Assembly (NCBI GenBank): GCA_964606385.1 | Contig: CAZSFZ010000012.1 | Coordinates: 1 to 63,030 of the forward strand | Source of the DNA: Aquincolibacterium sp964606385 | GTDB taxonomy: Bacteria > Omnitrophota > Omnitrophia > Omnitrophales > Aquincolibacteriaceae | Direction of reading: 5' to 3' | DNA: 63,030 nucleotides | In this document: one piece after another, positions 37,035-46,282 of the stretch | How positions within the stretch are numbered: position 1 is the first letter of the stretch | Layout: each line of letters starts with the position of its first letter | Notes under the pieces: model-generated | What the model was told of the DNA's origin: nothing | Seen by the model: only the letters and a program-made list of their open reading frames with translations | The model's database searches: none | Position numbers and translations under genes: made by a program

Positions 37035-37487
37035 TCAGACAACGGGTGTTTTGTTGATCACAAGCCAGTACAGGCCAAGCTCTGATACTGTATCGATGAA
37101 TTTGGAAAAATCAATCGGCTTCACGATATAACTGTTCGCCCCGAGATGATAACTTGCCGCCATGTCTTTTTCTTCCTGGGAGGCCGTCATGATCACGACG
37201 GGAATAACCTTTGTTTCTTCGTTCGATTTGATCTGCTTCAAGACCTCTTTCCCGTCCACGCGCGGCAATTTCAGGTCGAGCAGGATGAGCTTGGGCGGGG
37301 CTTTGATGTCCCGGTCCGAATAAGCCCCCCGGCAAAAGATGAAATCCAGGGCCTGGACCCCATCCGTGACCACATGGACTTTGTTGGCGAGGTTCTTTTT
37401 TTTGAACGCCCGGAGCGTCAGCTCCACGTCATGGGGATTATCCTCGACCAAAAGGATCTCGACCGGTTCATCGTGATGGTTCTTCAT
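37035..37487 (-). CDS. Rcp1-like single-domain response regulator
   Basis: 150 residues. V-E-D-N-P-H-D-V-E-L-T near the start, L-L-D-L-K-L-P-R-V-D-G, I-M-T-A-S and I-V-K-P-I-D-F. The pattern L-I-L-L-D-L-K-L-P is that of the Rcp1 receivers paired with phytochrome-type kinases. It starts 3 bases after the stop of the kinase gene upstream, its probable phosphodonor. Confidence 0.9.
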   Translation of the reverse strand: MKNHHDEPVEILLVEDNPHDVELTLRAFKKKNLANKVHVVTDGVQALDFIFCRGAYSDRDIKAPPKLILLDLKLPRVDGKEVLKQIKSNEETKVIPVVIMTASQEEKDMAASYHLGANSYIVKPIDFSKFIDTVSELGLYWLVINKTPVV

Positions 37488-37489
37488 TT

Positions 37490-39892
37490 TTATTCTCCTT
37501 GAGGGAATGCGACATAAAAGCTCGCCCCTTCATTGATCTTCCCTTCAGCCCAAACGCGACCCCCGTGGCGCTCCACCGCGCTGCGAACGATCGCAAGGCC
37601 TATTCCGGTACCCGCGAATTCATTTTGGGGGTGAAGCCGCTGAAAAATCCCGAACAGTTTGTTCGCGTACTGCATGTCAAATCCCGCGCCGTTATCCTTG
37701 ACGTAATAAACGCGCTCACGGCCTTCCTGGTAGCCTCCGATCTCGATCAAGGCTTTCTCTCGAGAAGCCGTGAATTTCATCGCATTGACGATCAGGTTTG
37801 TAAATATCTGTCTTACAAGCGTCGGGTCAGCCCGCACCGGCAAAAGAGGTTTGACGGACACTTCCATGGCCCGTTCCCGGAATGATCCTTCTTTGAGTTC
37901 GCGGGAGAGGGACTGCACAAGCGCTCCCGTGTCGATCTCGACCACCTCCATCTCCTTCCGTCCCAAGTGGCATAATTTGAGAAGGTCCTCAATGAGCTGC
38001 CCCATCTTCGCGGTGTTCTCATGAATAACCCCGATCACCCTCTTGCCGTTCTCATCCAGCTTTGGACCATAGTCTTCCATAAGAATATTCGCGAAACCCG
38101 TCATCGCCCGAAGCGGCGCTTTCAGGTCATGTGAAACCGAATAACTGAAAGCGTCCAGTTCCTTGACCGCCGCGGAAAGTTCCGCGGTGCGCTGCCTGAC
38201 CCGTTCTTCCAGCTCCTGGTTCATTTTACGGAGTATTTCCGCCGTTCGTTCCCGTTCTTTGACGCGTTGGGATTGATACAAAAAAGAAAGCAGCCCCGCC
38301 ACCGCCATGACCAGCACAAAAGCGACCGTAAAGATCACAAGCGCCCGGCTGCGGACTTCGTCGAGGACTTCGCCGGCATCGATCTTGGTCACCAGGTGCC
38401 AGGCCGTCCCGGGCACAGGGCGAAGGTCGGACAAGACTTCCACGCCGCGGTAATCTTTACCGAAGAAAAAACCCGTCCTTCCCAGAACCGCCTGGGCCGC
38501 GGGAAGCGTGGTCTGAGTCAGCGGAAAACGCAGGAAAAGCGCCGTTTTTTTATGATGGCGCAATTCATTTAAAAAAAGGACTTCATCCCTTTCCCGCCGC
38601 ACCAGGAGTGTTTCGGCCGTGTGACTGAGAACCGGCCATTCCTCAATCATCGGGAAAAGAAACTCTTCGCCGGAGGTGGAAAAGATCGCGACGGCAAGCG
38701 CGCTGCCGTTGACATCCAGGATAGGACCCGCGACATCCAGATGGATCTGACCTCCCGGCGTTTGATTTAGTTCTCCTAAAACCGGCCCGGCACTTTTCCA
38801 AGCAGTTTCTTCCACGGCCCGGCATTGGGGGGCTACCTCGATCCCCTCGGGAGAAGACAAAAGAACGCGGTCCCCCGGCCCGACCAAAAAAGCCTGAAAG
38901 TAAAAGCCGATATCCGTTTCGAGAGCTAATCGTTCCTGCAGGGAGTAGCGGGCTTCCCTATCTCCGGGATCGCGCAGCCAACGCTCCAGCAGGTTACGGA
39001 CCAACGGCGATCTTGTGAACCGTTCAGCATCGCCCACGCGTTCCTTGCGCCACCGAAGGATGTGCTCGACCTTCAATTTCCCGATCGCGGCCAATTCATC
39101 AGAGGTCTCTTTTTCGATGCGAAGCGCTTCCGTCCGGTAATACATAAATCCGAACAGGATGATCACAGCGGTCACGGCGCAGAACGCCAGAAGCCACCAC
39201 CGTCTTTGGAGACGCGCCTGCTTTCCTGCCGCAGCGTCGGAAGAGTCCGCGTCTTTTCCGAGATGCTCCTGCAACAGCACCGCAAGGCTCATGAGGAAAA
39301 ACAGAATGCCGGTCCAGAGAGCCATCGGAATGATCAAGTGCCGCGGGAAAATAGGCTTTTCTAAAAGATAGGAAAAAATCACGGCCACGCTGATCCATGC
39401 GATCAGCGCAACCGTCCCGGAAACCACGGAATGCGCGCCTCTCCAGGGCAGCCTGCGGATCAAGAACGAGCATCCGAAAAGAAAGAATACAAACCCTGTG
39501 AGCGGTGACATCTGTCCGACCGGGGCCCCTCCAAGGACCGCCGTGGTCCCGGCGAGCCATTCCTCCGCCGGAGAAGACCATCCCCAGAAGGGCCTCAACA
39601 AAGCGAACAACCCTGTCACGGTCGCCAGCCACGAAACAACCGGCATAAAACGGTTTTGAATGACGTTACCGGGATAGAGCAATTCCAGGAGAAAAGCACC
39701 GTTCAGGAAAAATAACAAAAGCGCGGTCGCGGGAGCGATCGGCACGGCCTGGGTCCCGAGGGACATCCATTCCCACCGGCCGGCAAGCCAGCCCAAAAGC
39801 GCCAAAAAGGACATCACGACGGAAAAGGAGGCGAGAATGATCACGGATCTCAAAGCGCGCTGCGTCCCGGATCCTTCCGCTTTTGAATGCAT
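37490..39892 (-). CDS. Membrane sensor histidine kinase
   Basis: 800 residues. About six membrane helices in residues 10-215, one more near 233-255, then a large extracytoplasmic region with a Cache-like pattern (D-I-G-F-Y-F-Q-A-F-L-V-G-P-G-D-R-V-L) up to a helix near 515-540. A coiled coil follows and HisKA with His 588 (S-V-S-H-D-L-K-A-P-L-R-A) of the phytochrome-kinase subtype, then HATPase (DNGAGFD, GTGIGL). First gene of an operon with two receivers. Confidence 0.88.
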   Translation of the reverse strand: MHSKAEGSGTQRALRSVIILASFSVVMSFLALLGWLAGRWEWMSLGTQAVPIAPATALLLFFLNGAFLLELLYPGNVIQNRFMPVVSWLATVTGLFALLRPFWGWSSPAEEWLAGTTAVLGGAPVGQMSPLTGFVFFLFGCSFLIRRLPWRGAHSVVSGTVALIAWISVAVIFSYLLEKPIFPRHLIIPMALWTGILFFLMSLAVLLQEHLGKDADSSDAAAGKQARLQRRWWLLAFCAVTAVIILFGFMYYRTEALRIEKETSDELAAIGKLKVEHILRWRKERVGDAERFTRSPLVRNLLERWLRDPGDREARYSLQERLALETDIGFYFQAFLVGPGDRVLLSSPEGIEVAPQCRAVEETAWKSAGPVLGELNQTPGGQIHLDVAGPILDVNGSALAVAIFSTSGEEFLFPMIEEWPVLSHTAETLLVRRERDEVLFLNELRHHKKTALFLRFPLTQTTLPAAQAVLGRTGFFFGKDYRGVEVLSDLRPVPGTAWHLVTKIDAGEVLDEVRSRALVIFTVAFVLVMAVAGLLSFLYQSQRVKERERTAEILRKMNQELEERVRQRTAELSAAVKELDAFSYSVSHDLKAPLRAMTGFANILMEDYGPKLDENGKRVIGVIHENTAKMGQLIEDLLKLCHLGRKEMEVVEIDTGALVQSLSRELKEGSFRERAMEVSVKPLLPVRADPTLVRQIFTNLIVNAMKFTASREKALIEIGGYQEGRERVYYVKDNGAGFDMQYANKLFGIFQRLHPQNEFAGTGIGLAIVRSAVERHGGRVWAEGKINEGASFYVAFPQGE

Positions 39893-39989
39893 GCCCTGTC
39901 CCTTCTCGTCCGCTGGAAATATTTGCGAGCCTCTATTCTAACCCCTCAGGCTTGCGGTGGTAATAAAATTTATAAGGACATGCGTACCG

Positions 39990-40616
39990 CTAACTCCCGG
40001 AAGAGTCCATCCGGATCACGGCATGAGAAGTCCGGACCACGCTCTCTTTTCCGTCCGGCATGACCACCGAAAGGGAGATCTGAGCGTCTCCCGAGACCCA
40101 TCCGTGCTGGTCCACCCGGACCTCCACCGCGTCCTCAGGGATCACGGTTTTTTGCCCCGGCCGCAGCAGCACAAAGTTCTGGGAACCGCTCGGGCTCATA
40201 ATATTGAGCGACAGGGCGACATTGCTCCGGTTATCCGCGTAACCGGTGGCGTGCTTGACCCTTGGCTTCCCTGTTTTAGCGGCGGGTTGGGTCTGCACAG
40301 GCTGCTGGAAGGTGTAACGGCCTCCGGGTGTGCTGATATAGCCGGTCTTGCCGTCGTTTTCGATGATCTTGATGCGGACCGGCGTCGAGCGGTTGTCCGG
40401 AATATGTTCGATCCAGGCGGGATCATTTTTGACCGACCAGGTTTGTCCGGGCTGAAGGGTGCTTCCGCCCGAGATGCCCTGCACCGAACGGGCGCTTATT
40501 TTGACGGCGGTGCTGCCTTCATTGGAAACATTTGCGGCAAAAAGAGCGGCCGGCAAAAGAACCCACGCAAAAATTGCCCCGGTGAACGTTTTTTGGGATT
40601 TTTTATTTTTTAACAT
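39990..40616 (-). CDS. Exported protein of unknown function
   Basis: 208 residues from ATG 40616, which gives a clean signal peptide (FTGAIFAWVLLPAALFA); the longer frame runs antisense-like through the previous gene. The mature part has two similar beta-rich halves (T-L-Q-P-G-Q-T-W-S-V and L-L-R-P-G-Q-K-T-V-I-P), each with a G-Q motif after a Gly/Asn-rich stretch. No family is recognised. It overlaps the end of the cation-transporter gene by 14 bases. Confidence 0.65.
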   Translation of the reverse strand: MLKNKKSQKTFTGAIFAWVLLPAALFAANVSNEGSTAVKISARSVQGISGGSTLQPGQTWSVKNDPAWIEHIPDNRSTPVRIKIIENDGKTGYISTPGGRYTFQQPVQTQPAAKTGKPRVKHATGYADNRSNVALSLNIMSPSGSQNFVLLRPGQKTVIPEDAVEVRVDQHGWVSGDAQISLSVVMPDGKESVVRTSHAVIRMDSSGS

Positions 40617-41547
40617 AAGGACATTTCTCCGGTAAAGGTTTGAAGGCGCATTGTTCATCGCACGGAATGATCCGGACCGTCGCTTCGCACCCATGGATAC
40701 TCTCCCGGAGATCTTTTTCGATCTCACAGGAGATCCGGTGCGCCTCGGGAAAAGGCATCTGACGCGGCAGGACCACGTCGCATTCCACGAATTTTTTGAG
40801 ACCCGAACTCCGGCTGCGGATCCCCCGGAACTCGCAGCAATGCGGCATGTATTTTCCAAGCTGTTTCATGACCTCCAGCTTGCTCCCTTCTTCCAGGGAG
40901 GCGTCCAGAAGCTTTAAAAAAGCATGACGCGCCATGTGAAAGGATGGCACCGTGATCCACGCGCTGACGATGATCGTCGCGACAGGGTCCAGATAAATGG
41001 TCCAGGGGTGTAACGGCGTGGGCGCCAGAAGGATCACGAGCAGAAAGGAAGCCGCGATCGTCATGGAGATAAAACCTTCCAGCTTGTAGTGGATCCCCTC
41101 GGCGCGGACCGCCGGCGAATGACACGCGGCCGCCAGGGAAAGGATCCACGCGGACCCGATAAAATTGACCGTCACGCTGAAAAGACTGAACCCGAACCCC
41201 AGCCACGGCATTTCGATGCCGGAGGGATAGCAAAGATCGATCACGGCCAGGACCGACATCACGAGCGCGATCCCGATCAATACGATCCCCTCAATGGCCT
41301 CGCAAATGTGTTCTATCTTTCCATACCCGTAATTATGGATAAGATCCGCCGGGCGGTTCGAGACCTTCACGGCGTGGTACAGGATCACGGACACGATCAA
41401 TCCGGCCACGGTGATCCCGAGATCGGCCACGATGGCGAGCGAATGGACCAGGAACGCCGCGGTCAGCTTCATGACAAAAAGAAGCATGTTGCCGCCCAAA
41501 CTGATCTTGGCGGCCTTCAGCATGGCTCCCTGCATCGGATTCGTCAT
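40603..41547 (-). CDS. Cation diffusion facilitator family transporter
   Basis: 314 residues from ATG 41547 (M-T-N-P-M-Q-G). Six helices; the metal-site pattern H-x3-D of zinc CDFs appears as H-S-L-A-I-V-A-D in helix 2 and D-P-V-A-T in helix 5. The C-terminal domain carries H-G-C-E-A-T-V and ends with a Cys-containing tail (C-D-E-Q-C-A-F-K, E-K-C-P). Proton-driven export of Zn, Mn or Fe is likely; metal choice unknown. Confidence 0.8.
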   Translation of the reverse strand: MTNPMQGAMLKAAKISLGGNMLLFVMKLTAAFLVHSLAIVADLGITVAGLIVSVILYHAVKVSNRPADLIHNYGYGKIEHICEAIEGIVLIGIALVMSVLAVIDLCYPSGIEMPWLGFGFSLFSVTVNFIGSAWILSLAAACHSPAVRAEGIHYKLEGFISMTIAASFLLVILLAPTPLHPWTIYLDPVATIIVSAWITVPSFHMARHAFLKLLDASLEEGSKLEVMKQLGKYMPHCCEFRGIRSRSSGLKKFVECDVVLPRQMPFPEAHRISCEIEKDLRESIHGCEATVRIIPCDEQCAFKPLPEKCPYVKK

Positions 41548-41578
41548 GTCCGGTCGACCCCGCTTTCTAAAAGATCCC

Positions 41579-43087
41579 TTATCCCTGCTTGGTCCTGTGA
41601 TCTGAAAGTTTTTTGTCTTCCACGGCGTTAAAAATAGTTTTGAGGCTTCCAAGATCCTTTTTGCTGACAAGCGCCAGCACCACATCCCCTTCTTCGAGAA
41701 CGGTATTCCCCTTCGCGACGATGAATTTATCATCGCGTCCGACGAGCACCGCCAGGCTTTCCTGCGGAAAATTCAGGTCGTAAAGTTTTTTTCCCGCGGC
41801 TTTACCTCCATAAGGGACCAGGAACTCCACAAGGTCGGCGTCAACGCCCTCGTGCTGCTCGAATTCGAGCGGGTAACGCGTCCGGCGCTGGAGCGGCGCG
41901 TGCACCCGGAGCCATTTCGAAATGACCGGAATGCTCGTCCCCTGGATCAGCACCGAAACAAGCACGACAAAGAACACGACATCAAAGATCAGTTCGGAAT
42001 TCGAGACCTTCGCGAGAAGCGGGAACGTGGCGAGCACGATCGGTGCCGCGCCGCGCAGGCCGACCCAGGAGATCATCAGTTTTTCCCGCAACCGGTCGAA
42101 CGGGAGACACAGGAAAACAGCCACGGGGCGCGCCACAAAAAAAAGAACCAGGGCCGTCGCGAGGCCGCCCCCCGCGATCGGAATAAGCTGCGACGGAAAC
42201 ACCAGGAGTCCCAGCGTAACGAACATCGCGATCTGCATCAACCAGGCCAATCCGGCGTGAAAACGGACCAAGCTCCTCTTATAGAAGAAATCCTTCCGCG
42301 ACAGCAGAAGGCCGGTCACATAAACCGCCAGGAATCCGTTGCCCCCGGTCACTTCCGCCGCGCCATAGGCCAGGAGCGCGATGGAAAAGGTCAGCGCCGC
42401 GTACAGCCCCTCATATTCGAGACGGAGGCGGTTAATGATCCGGAGGAAAATTTCTGAAACCAGCCATCCGACAACGAAGCCGAGCGCCATCTGCTTGAAG
42501 AACATCCCGATCAGGGCGTACCAGGGCATGGTGGCATGCTGGATCAGCTGGATCATGCCGAGCGTAAGAAAGACGGCCATGGGGTCGTTACTTCCGGACT
42601 CCAACTCAAGAAGCGGACGAAGCTGGCCCTTCAGGCTGATATTCTTGGACCGAAGGATGGAAAAAACCGCGGCCGCGTCCGTGGAAGAAATGATCGCTCC
42701 AAGCAGCAGGCCTTCCTTAATATGGATCTTGAAGATCCACGAGGCAAAAACACCGACCACGCCGGCGGTGATCAGCACGCCCAACGTGGAAAGCGTGATC
42801 CCTTTGATAAAAACGCGTTTCGCCTCTCGGAAATCGGTTTCAAGGCCTCCGGAAAAAAGAATGAAGGAAAGCGCGATCACCCCGATGGTTTTGGCGAGAG
42901 CCGCGTTATTGAAGGCGATACGGCCGATCCCTTCGGAGCCGGCCAACATCCCGATGCCGACAAAAAGAACAAGTGAAGGGATACTGAATCGGTCGGAAAG
43001 CTTGCTCGAGAGGACCCCGAGGAAAAGAAGGAGCGCCGCCGCCAAAAGGACCTGCTCAGTCGTAATGGACCATGTGACGTCAAACAT
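41579..43087 (-). CDS. K+/H+ or Na+/H+ antiporter with TrkA-C domain (NhaP2/CvrA-like)
   Basis: 502 residues. A CPA1 exchanger domain with 12 helices (G-I-G-M-L-A-G-S-E-G-I-G, L-L-G-A-I-I-S-S-T-D-A-A-A-V-F, S-N-D-P-M-A-V-F) followed by a TrkA-C/RCK-C domain near 400-480 (K-L-Y-D-L-N-F-P-Q-E-S-L-A-V-L-V). This matches the potassium/proton antiporter NhaP2 type. It is the gene upstream of the CDF transporter, 31 bases away. Confidence 0.87.
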   Translation of the reverse strand: MFDVTWSITTEQVLLAAALLLFLGVLSSKLSDRFSIPSLVLFVGIGMLAGSEGIGRIAFNNAALAKTIGVIALSFILFSGGLETDFREAKRVFIKGITLSTLGVLITAGVVGVFASWIFKIHIKEGLLLGAIISSTDAAAVFSILRSKNISLKGQLRPLLELESGSNDPMAVFLTLGMIQLIQHATMPWYALIGMFFKQMALGFVVGWLVSEIFLRIINRLRLEYEGLYAALTFSIALLAYGAAEVTGGNGFLAVYVTGLLLSRKDFFYKRSLVRFHAGLAWLMQIAMFVTLGLLVFPSQLIPIAGGGLATALVLFFVARPVAVFLCLPFDRLREKLMISWVGLRGAAPIVLATFPLLAKVSNSELIFDVVFFVVLVSVLIQGTSIPVISKWLRVHAPLQRRTRYPLEFEQHEGVDADLVEFLVPYGGKAAGKKLYDLNFPQESLAVLVGRDDKFIVAKGNTVLEEGDVVLALVSKKDLGSLKTIFNAVEDKKLSDHRTKQG

Positions 43088-43136
43088 ATTTTATTTTGAG
43101 CCTTTTCGAAATAACGACATCAGCATATTCCAGTGC

Positions 43137-45842
43137 TTATTTCCGGTTGGAAGCCTTCCGTCCGAACCGTATGTATTTTTCGATCCCCACCACAGCCGAG
43201 ATCAAAAGACAAACGCCCAGGATCTCCTCCCATTCGATCAGCTGCATGGGAGCGCTGTGGAACATAAGGTTCATGAATGGGGCAAAAACGAACAAGCTCT
43301 GGCTCGCGATCATCAGAGAACAGCCGACCCAGATCCAGGGATTTGAAAAAAGACCGATCGCGAACGCCGACCGCGTGAGCGAACGGCAATTGAACAGATA
43401 GAAAAGCTCACCCATGATGAGCATCGTGGTCGCGACAGTCCTGGCTTCCGCGAGCGAAGCGCCGTGCGCGAGAGCGTACTTGAAAAGACCGAACACCCCC
43501 CCGACCAGCAATAAACTGACGTAGCAGGTCCGGATCACGACATCCCGCGTCATGATGGGCAGTTTCGGGTCCTGCGGCGGCCGGCGCATAATGTCGGGTT
43601 CTTTAGGCTCGAACGCGAGCATCATCCCAAGAAAAATGGCGGTCGTCATGTTCACCCATAGGATCTGAACGGGAAGGATCGGAAGCTCGGTCCCGAGAAA
43701 GATCGCCGCGAGGATCGCCAAGCCTTCCGCCATGTTGGTCGGAAGCGTCCAGACAATGAATTTTTTCAGGTTGTCAAACACGCAGCGGCCTTCTTCGACA
43801 GCAGCTTCAATGGACGCGAAATTATCGTCCGTCAACACCATGTCGGCCGCTTCTTTGGAAACCTCCGTCCCCGTAATTCCCATCGCGATCCCGATATTCG
43901 CCTGCTTGAGAGCCGGGGCGTCATTCACCCCGTCACCGGTCATGGCCACGATGTTCCCGAGGGATTGAAGCGCCTTGACCAGGCGCAGTTTTTGTTCAGG
44001 CGTCACCCGCGCGAACACGGAGCCATGGTCCGCCGCTCGCACAAAGGCCTCATCGCTCAAGCCTTCCAGTTGTTTCCCAGAATAGGCGTTCAATTCGGTC
44101 CTGCCGTCCTTGGCCTTATACCGGAGGCCTAGCTGTTTGGCGATCGCCGTGGCCGTCAACACGTGGTCTCCGGTGATCATTTTGACGCGCATGCCGGCCG
44201 AGTAGCAGCTCTGAACCGCCCGGATCGCTTCCTGGCGGGGAGGATCGATCATCCCCTGCAGCCCCAGAAATGTCATTGAGGTAAGGTCCGCGTGGCCGAT
44301 CGAGTCCTGGCCGGAGGTAATCTCTCTTTTCGCGAATGCGAGCACCCGAAGGCCTTTGGAAGCCATGCGCTCCGCTTGAGCGACCACCGCTTTTTTATCG
44401 GATGTCCCGGCACAGAGGTCCAAAACGCGTTCGACGGACCCTTTCATGAAGATTACGCGGGACCTTCCGTCGGGGGAATCGTGCAACGTCGCCATATACT
44501 GGTACGCCGATTCAAAGGGCAACACATCCACATGTTTCGGAAAAGACCCCATCGAGGATTCAAGCAATCCGGCTTTTCGGGCGGACACGATCAGGGACCC
44601 TTCCGTGGGATCTCCCTCAATTTCATAGCGGCCGTTCTTTTCGACCAGGCGGGAAGTATTGCAAAGCAGTCCGGCGGTAAGGCATTCTTTTAAGGCAACG
44701 GACTTAAGAGGCTCGACCGGCTTATCCCCGCCAAGAAACTCCCCTTTCGGCTGATAGCCGGATCCGGTCACCGTGTAAAGCTCTTCACCGCATAAAATTT
44801 CCTGTACGGTCATCTGATTCTCCGTCAGGGTCCCGGTCTTGTCGGAACAGATGATCATAGTGCTGCCCAGCGTCTCGACCGCCGGTAATTTCCGGATGAT
44901 CGCCCGCCGTTTGGCCATCCTCGATACCCCGATCGCGAGCGTGATCGTCACGGCCGCCGGAAGCCCTTCCGGGATCGCCCCCACGGCCAAAGCGACCGCC
45001 GCCATAAAGACTTCGACGGCGGATTGACCTCGAAATATTCCGACCAAAAAGGTCGCCGCGGCCAAGCCGAGGATCAGATAGAGAAGAAAATGGCTGAAAT
45101 GCGCGATCTTTTTCGTGAGCGGCGTGGCCAGGTCCTGGGCCGTCGAGATCAGCTCGGAGATCTTCCCGACTTCTGTCGCGTCCCCGGTAGCGACGACCAC
45201 CGCGCGGCCCTGGCCGTACGTCACAAGTCCCGAGGTGTATAGCATATTGGTCCTGTCCGCAAGCACCGTCCCCTCCGGGAGCGGATCGGCCTTTTTCTCG
45301 ACCGGCACGGATTCTCCCGTCAGCGCGGATTCATTGACCTGAAGTTCCCGGATCTTGAAAACGCGCATATCCGCGGGGACCTTGTCCCCTGAATTGATGA
45401 CGACGATGTCGCCCGGGACCAGCTCCGACGAAGGAACACTCCTTTCGGACCCGTCGCGGACCACTGTGGTTTGGGTGGTCATGGAACGCGCCAGAGCAGC
45501 AAGGGCGTTGAGCGCCTTGGATTCCTGCAGGAACCCCACGATCGCATTGACCAGGACCACACCAAAGATCACCCCGCTATCAACCCATTCCTTCAAAAGA
45601 AGGGTCACCAGCGCGGCGGCGAGAAGGATATAAAGCAGGGGCTGGTTAAATTGAAGGAGGAAGCGGAGCCACGCGGGTTTCCCTTTCCGGGGCGTCAACA
45701 CGTTGGGCCCGAAAAGCTTCTGACGCAGGGCGATCTGTTCCTGGTTCAGCCCCCGGGTGGGATCGGCCTCGACCCGCTTAAGGACCTCTTCCTGGGCGAG
45801 ACGGTGCCATGATCTTTCGGATAAAACCGCCGTTTTGTCCAT
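43137..45842 (-). CDS. P-type cation-transporting ATPase (Ca2+/P2-like)
   Basis: 901 residues from ATG 45842, which has GGAGGAG 8 bases upstream. Actuator T-G-E-S, phosphorylation motif S-D-K-T-G-T-L-T, nucleotide-binding K-G-S-V-E-R, and hinge T-G-D-G-V-N-D-A-P. M4 has A-I-P-E-G-L-P-A and the M6 region N-M-T-T-A-I. The length and motifs match P2-type ATPases of the calcium or PMR1-like group; ion specificity is not settled. Confidence 0.9.
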   Translation of the reverse strand: MDKTAVLSERSWHRLAQEEVLKRVEADPTRGLNQEQIALRQKLFGPNVLTPRKGKPAWLRFLLQFNQPLLYILLAAALVTLLLKEWVDSGVIFGVVLVNAIVGFLQESKALNALAALARSMTTQTTVVRDGSERSVPSSELVPGDIVVINSGDKVPADMRVFKIRELQVNESALTGESVPVEKKADPLPEGTVLADRTNMLYTSGLVTYGQGRAVVVATGDATEVGKISELISTAQDLATPLTKKIAHFSHFLLYLILGLAAATFLVGIFRGQSAVEVFMAAVALAVGAIPEGLPAAVTITLAIGVSRMAKRRAIIRKLPAVETLGSTMIICSDKTGTLTENQMTVQEILCGEELYTVTGSGYQPKGEFLGGDKPVEPLKSVALKECLTAGLLCNTSRLVEKNGRYEIEGDPTEGSLIVSARKAGLLESSMGSFPKHVDVLPFESAYQYMATLHDSPDGRSRVIFMKGSVERVLDLCAGTSDKKAVVAQAERMASKGLRVLAFAKREITSGQDSIGHADLTSMTFLGLQGMIDPPRQEAIRAVQSCYSAGMRVKMITGDHVLTATAIAKQLGLRYKAKDGRTELNAYSGKQLEGLSDEAFVRAADHGSVFARVTPEQKLRLVKALQSLGNIVAMTGDGVNDAPALKQANIGIAMGITGTEVSKEAADMVLTDDNFASIEAAVEEGRCVFDNLKKFIVWTLPTNMAEGLAILAAIFLGTELPILPVQILWVNMTTAIFLGMMLAFEPKEPDIMRRPPQDPKLPIMTRDVVIRTCYVSLLLVGGVFGLFKYALAHGASLAEARTVATTMLIMGELFYLFNCRSLTRSAFAIGLFSNPWIWVGCSLMIASQSLFVFAPFMNLMFHSAPMQLIEWEEILGVCLLISAVVGIEKYIRFGRKASNRK

Positions 45843-45979
45843 GGGGAACGCTCCTCCGTGAAAAATTCTCAAAATGACGCTTGCCGAGTGCTTGTTATTT
45901 TCTTCAGATGCGCAGGGGAGGTCAAGCCTAATCGGCGGGAAACGGTTCTTTCTCGTGAGGCCCGGCCAGAAGAGCTGAT

Positions 45980-46147
45980 TTAAAAATCGTGGACGACTTT
46001 GACCTTATTTCCGGTGAACTTGAGCTTGGTGCTTTCCCCGGGATCCGTGTCCGTCGCCTTGGTTTCCTGAAGCGTTGTCGTGCATCCGGCGAGAAAAAAA
46101 CATGCCGCCAATAGAACTCCGATCCACAACCTGCCGTGACGCTTCAT
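45980..46147 (-). CDS. Small lipoprotein
   Basis: 55 residues: K-R-H then a hydrophobic stretch and the lipobox L-A-G-C at about 19-22, followed by a polar tail rich in Thr, Lys and Asp that ends with V-K-V-V-H-D-F. No family is recognised. It lies alone between two transporter genes. Confidence 0.65.
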   Translation of the reverse strand: MKRHGRLWIGVLLAACFFLAGCTTTLQETKATDTDPGESTKLKFTGNKVKVVHDF

Positions 46148-46282
46148 GAAACCCCCATCAAGGTGACTGCTTCAGGAATAACGCTTACCTGTGACGCGCC
46201 GCATTCTAACCGACAAATCATCAAATCCCTCACACAAAATCGCGTCCATGGCATCAAAAGCGGTTGGCTAACAACCTGAAAC

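Noticed and set aside
40617..40859. Upstream extension of the exported protein gene
   Set aside because: The added residues run through the end of the cation-transporter gene, and only the ATG at 40616 yields a signal peptide.
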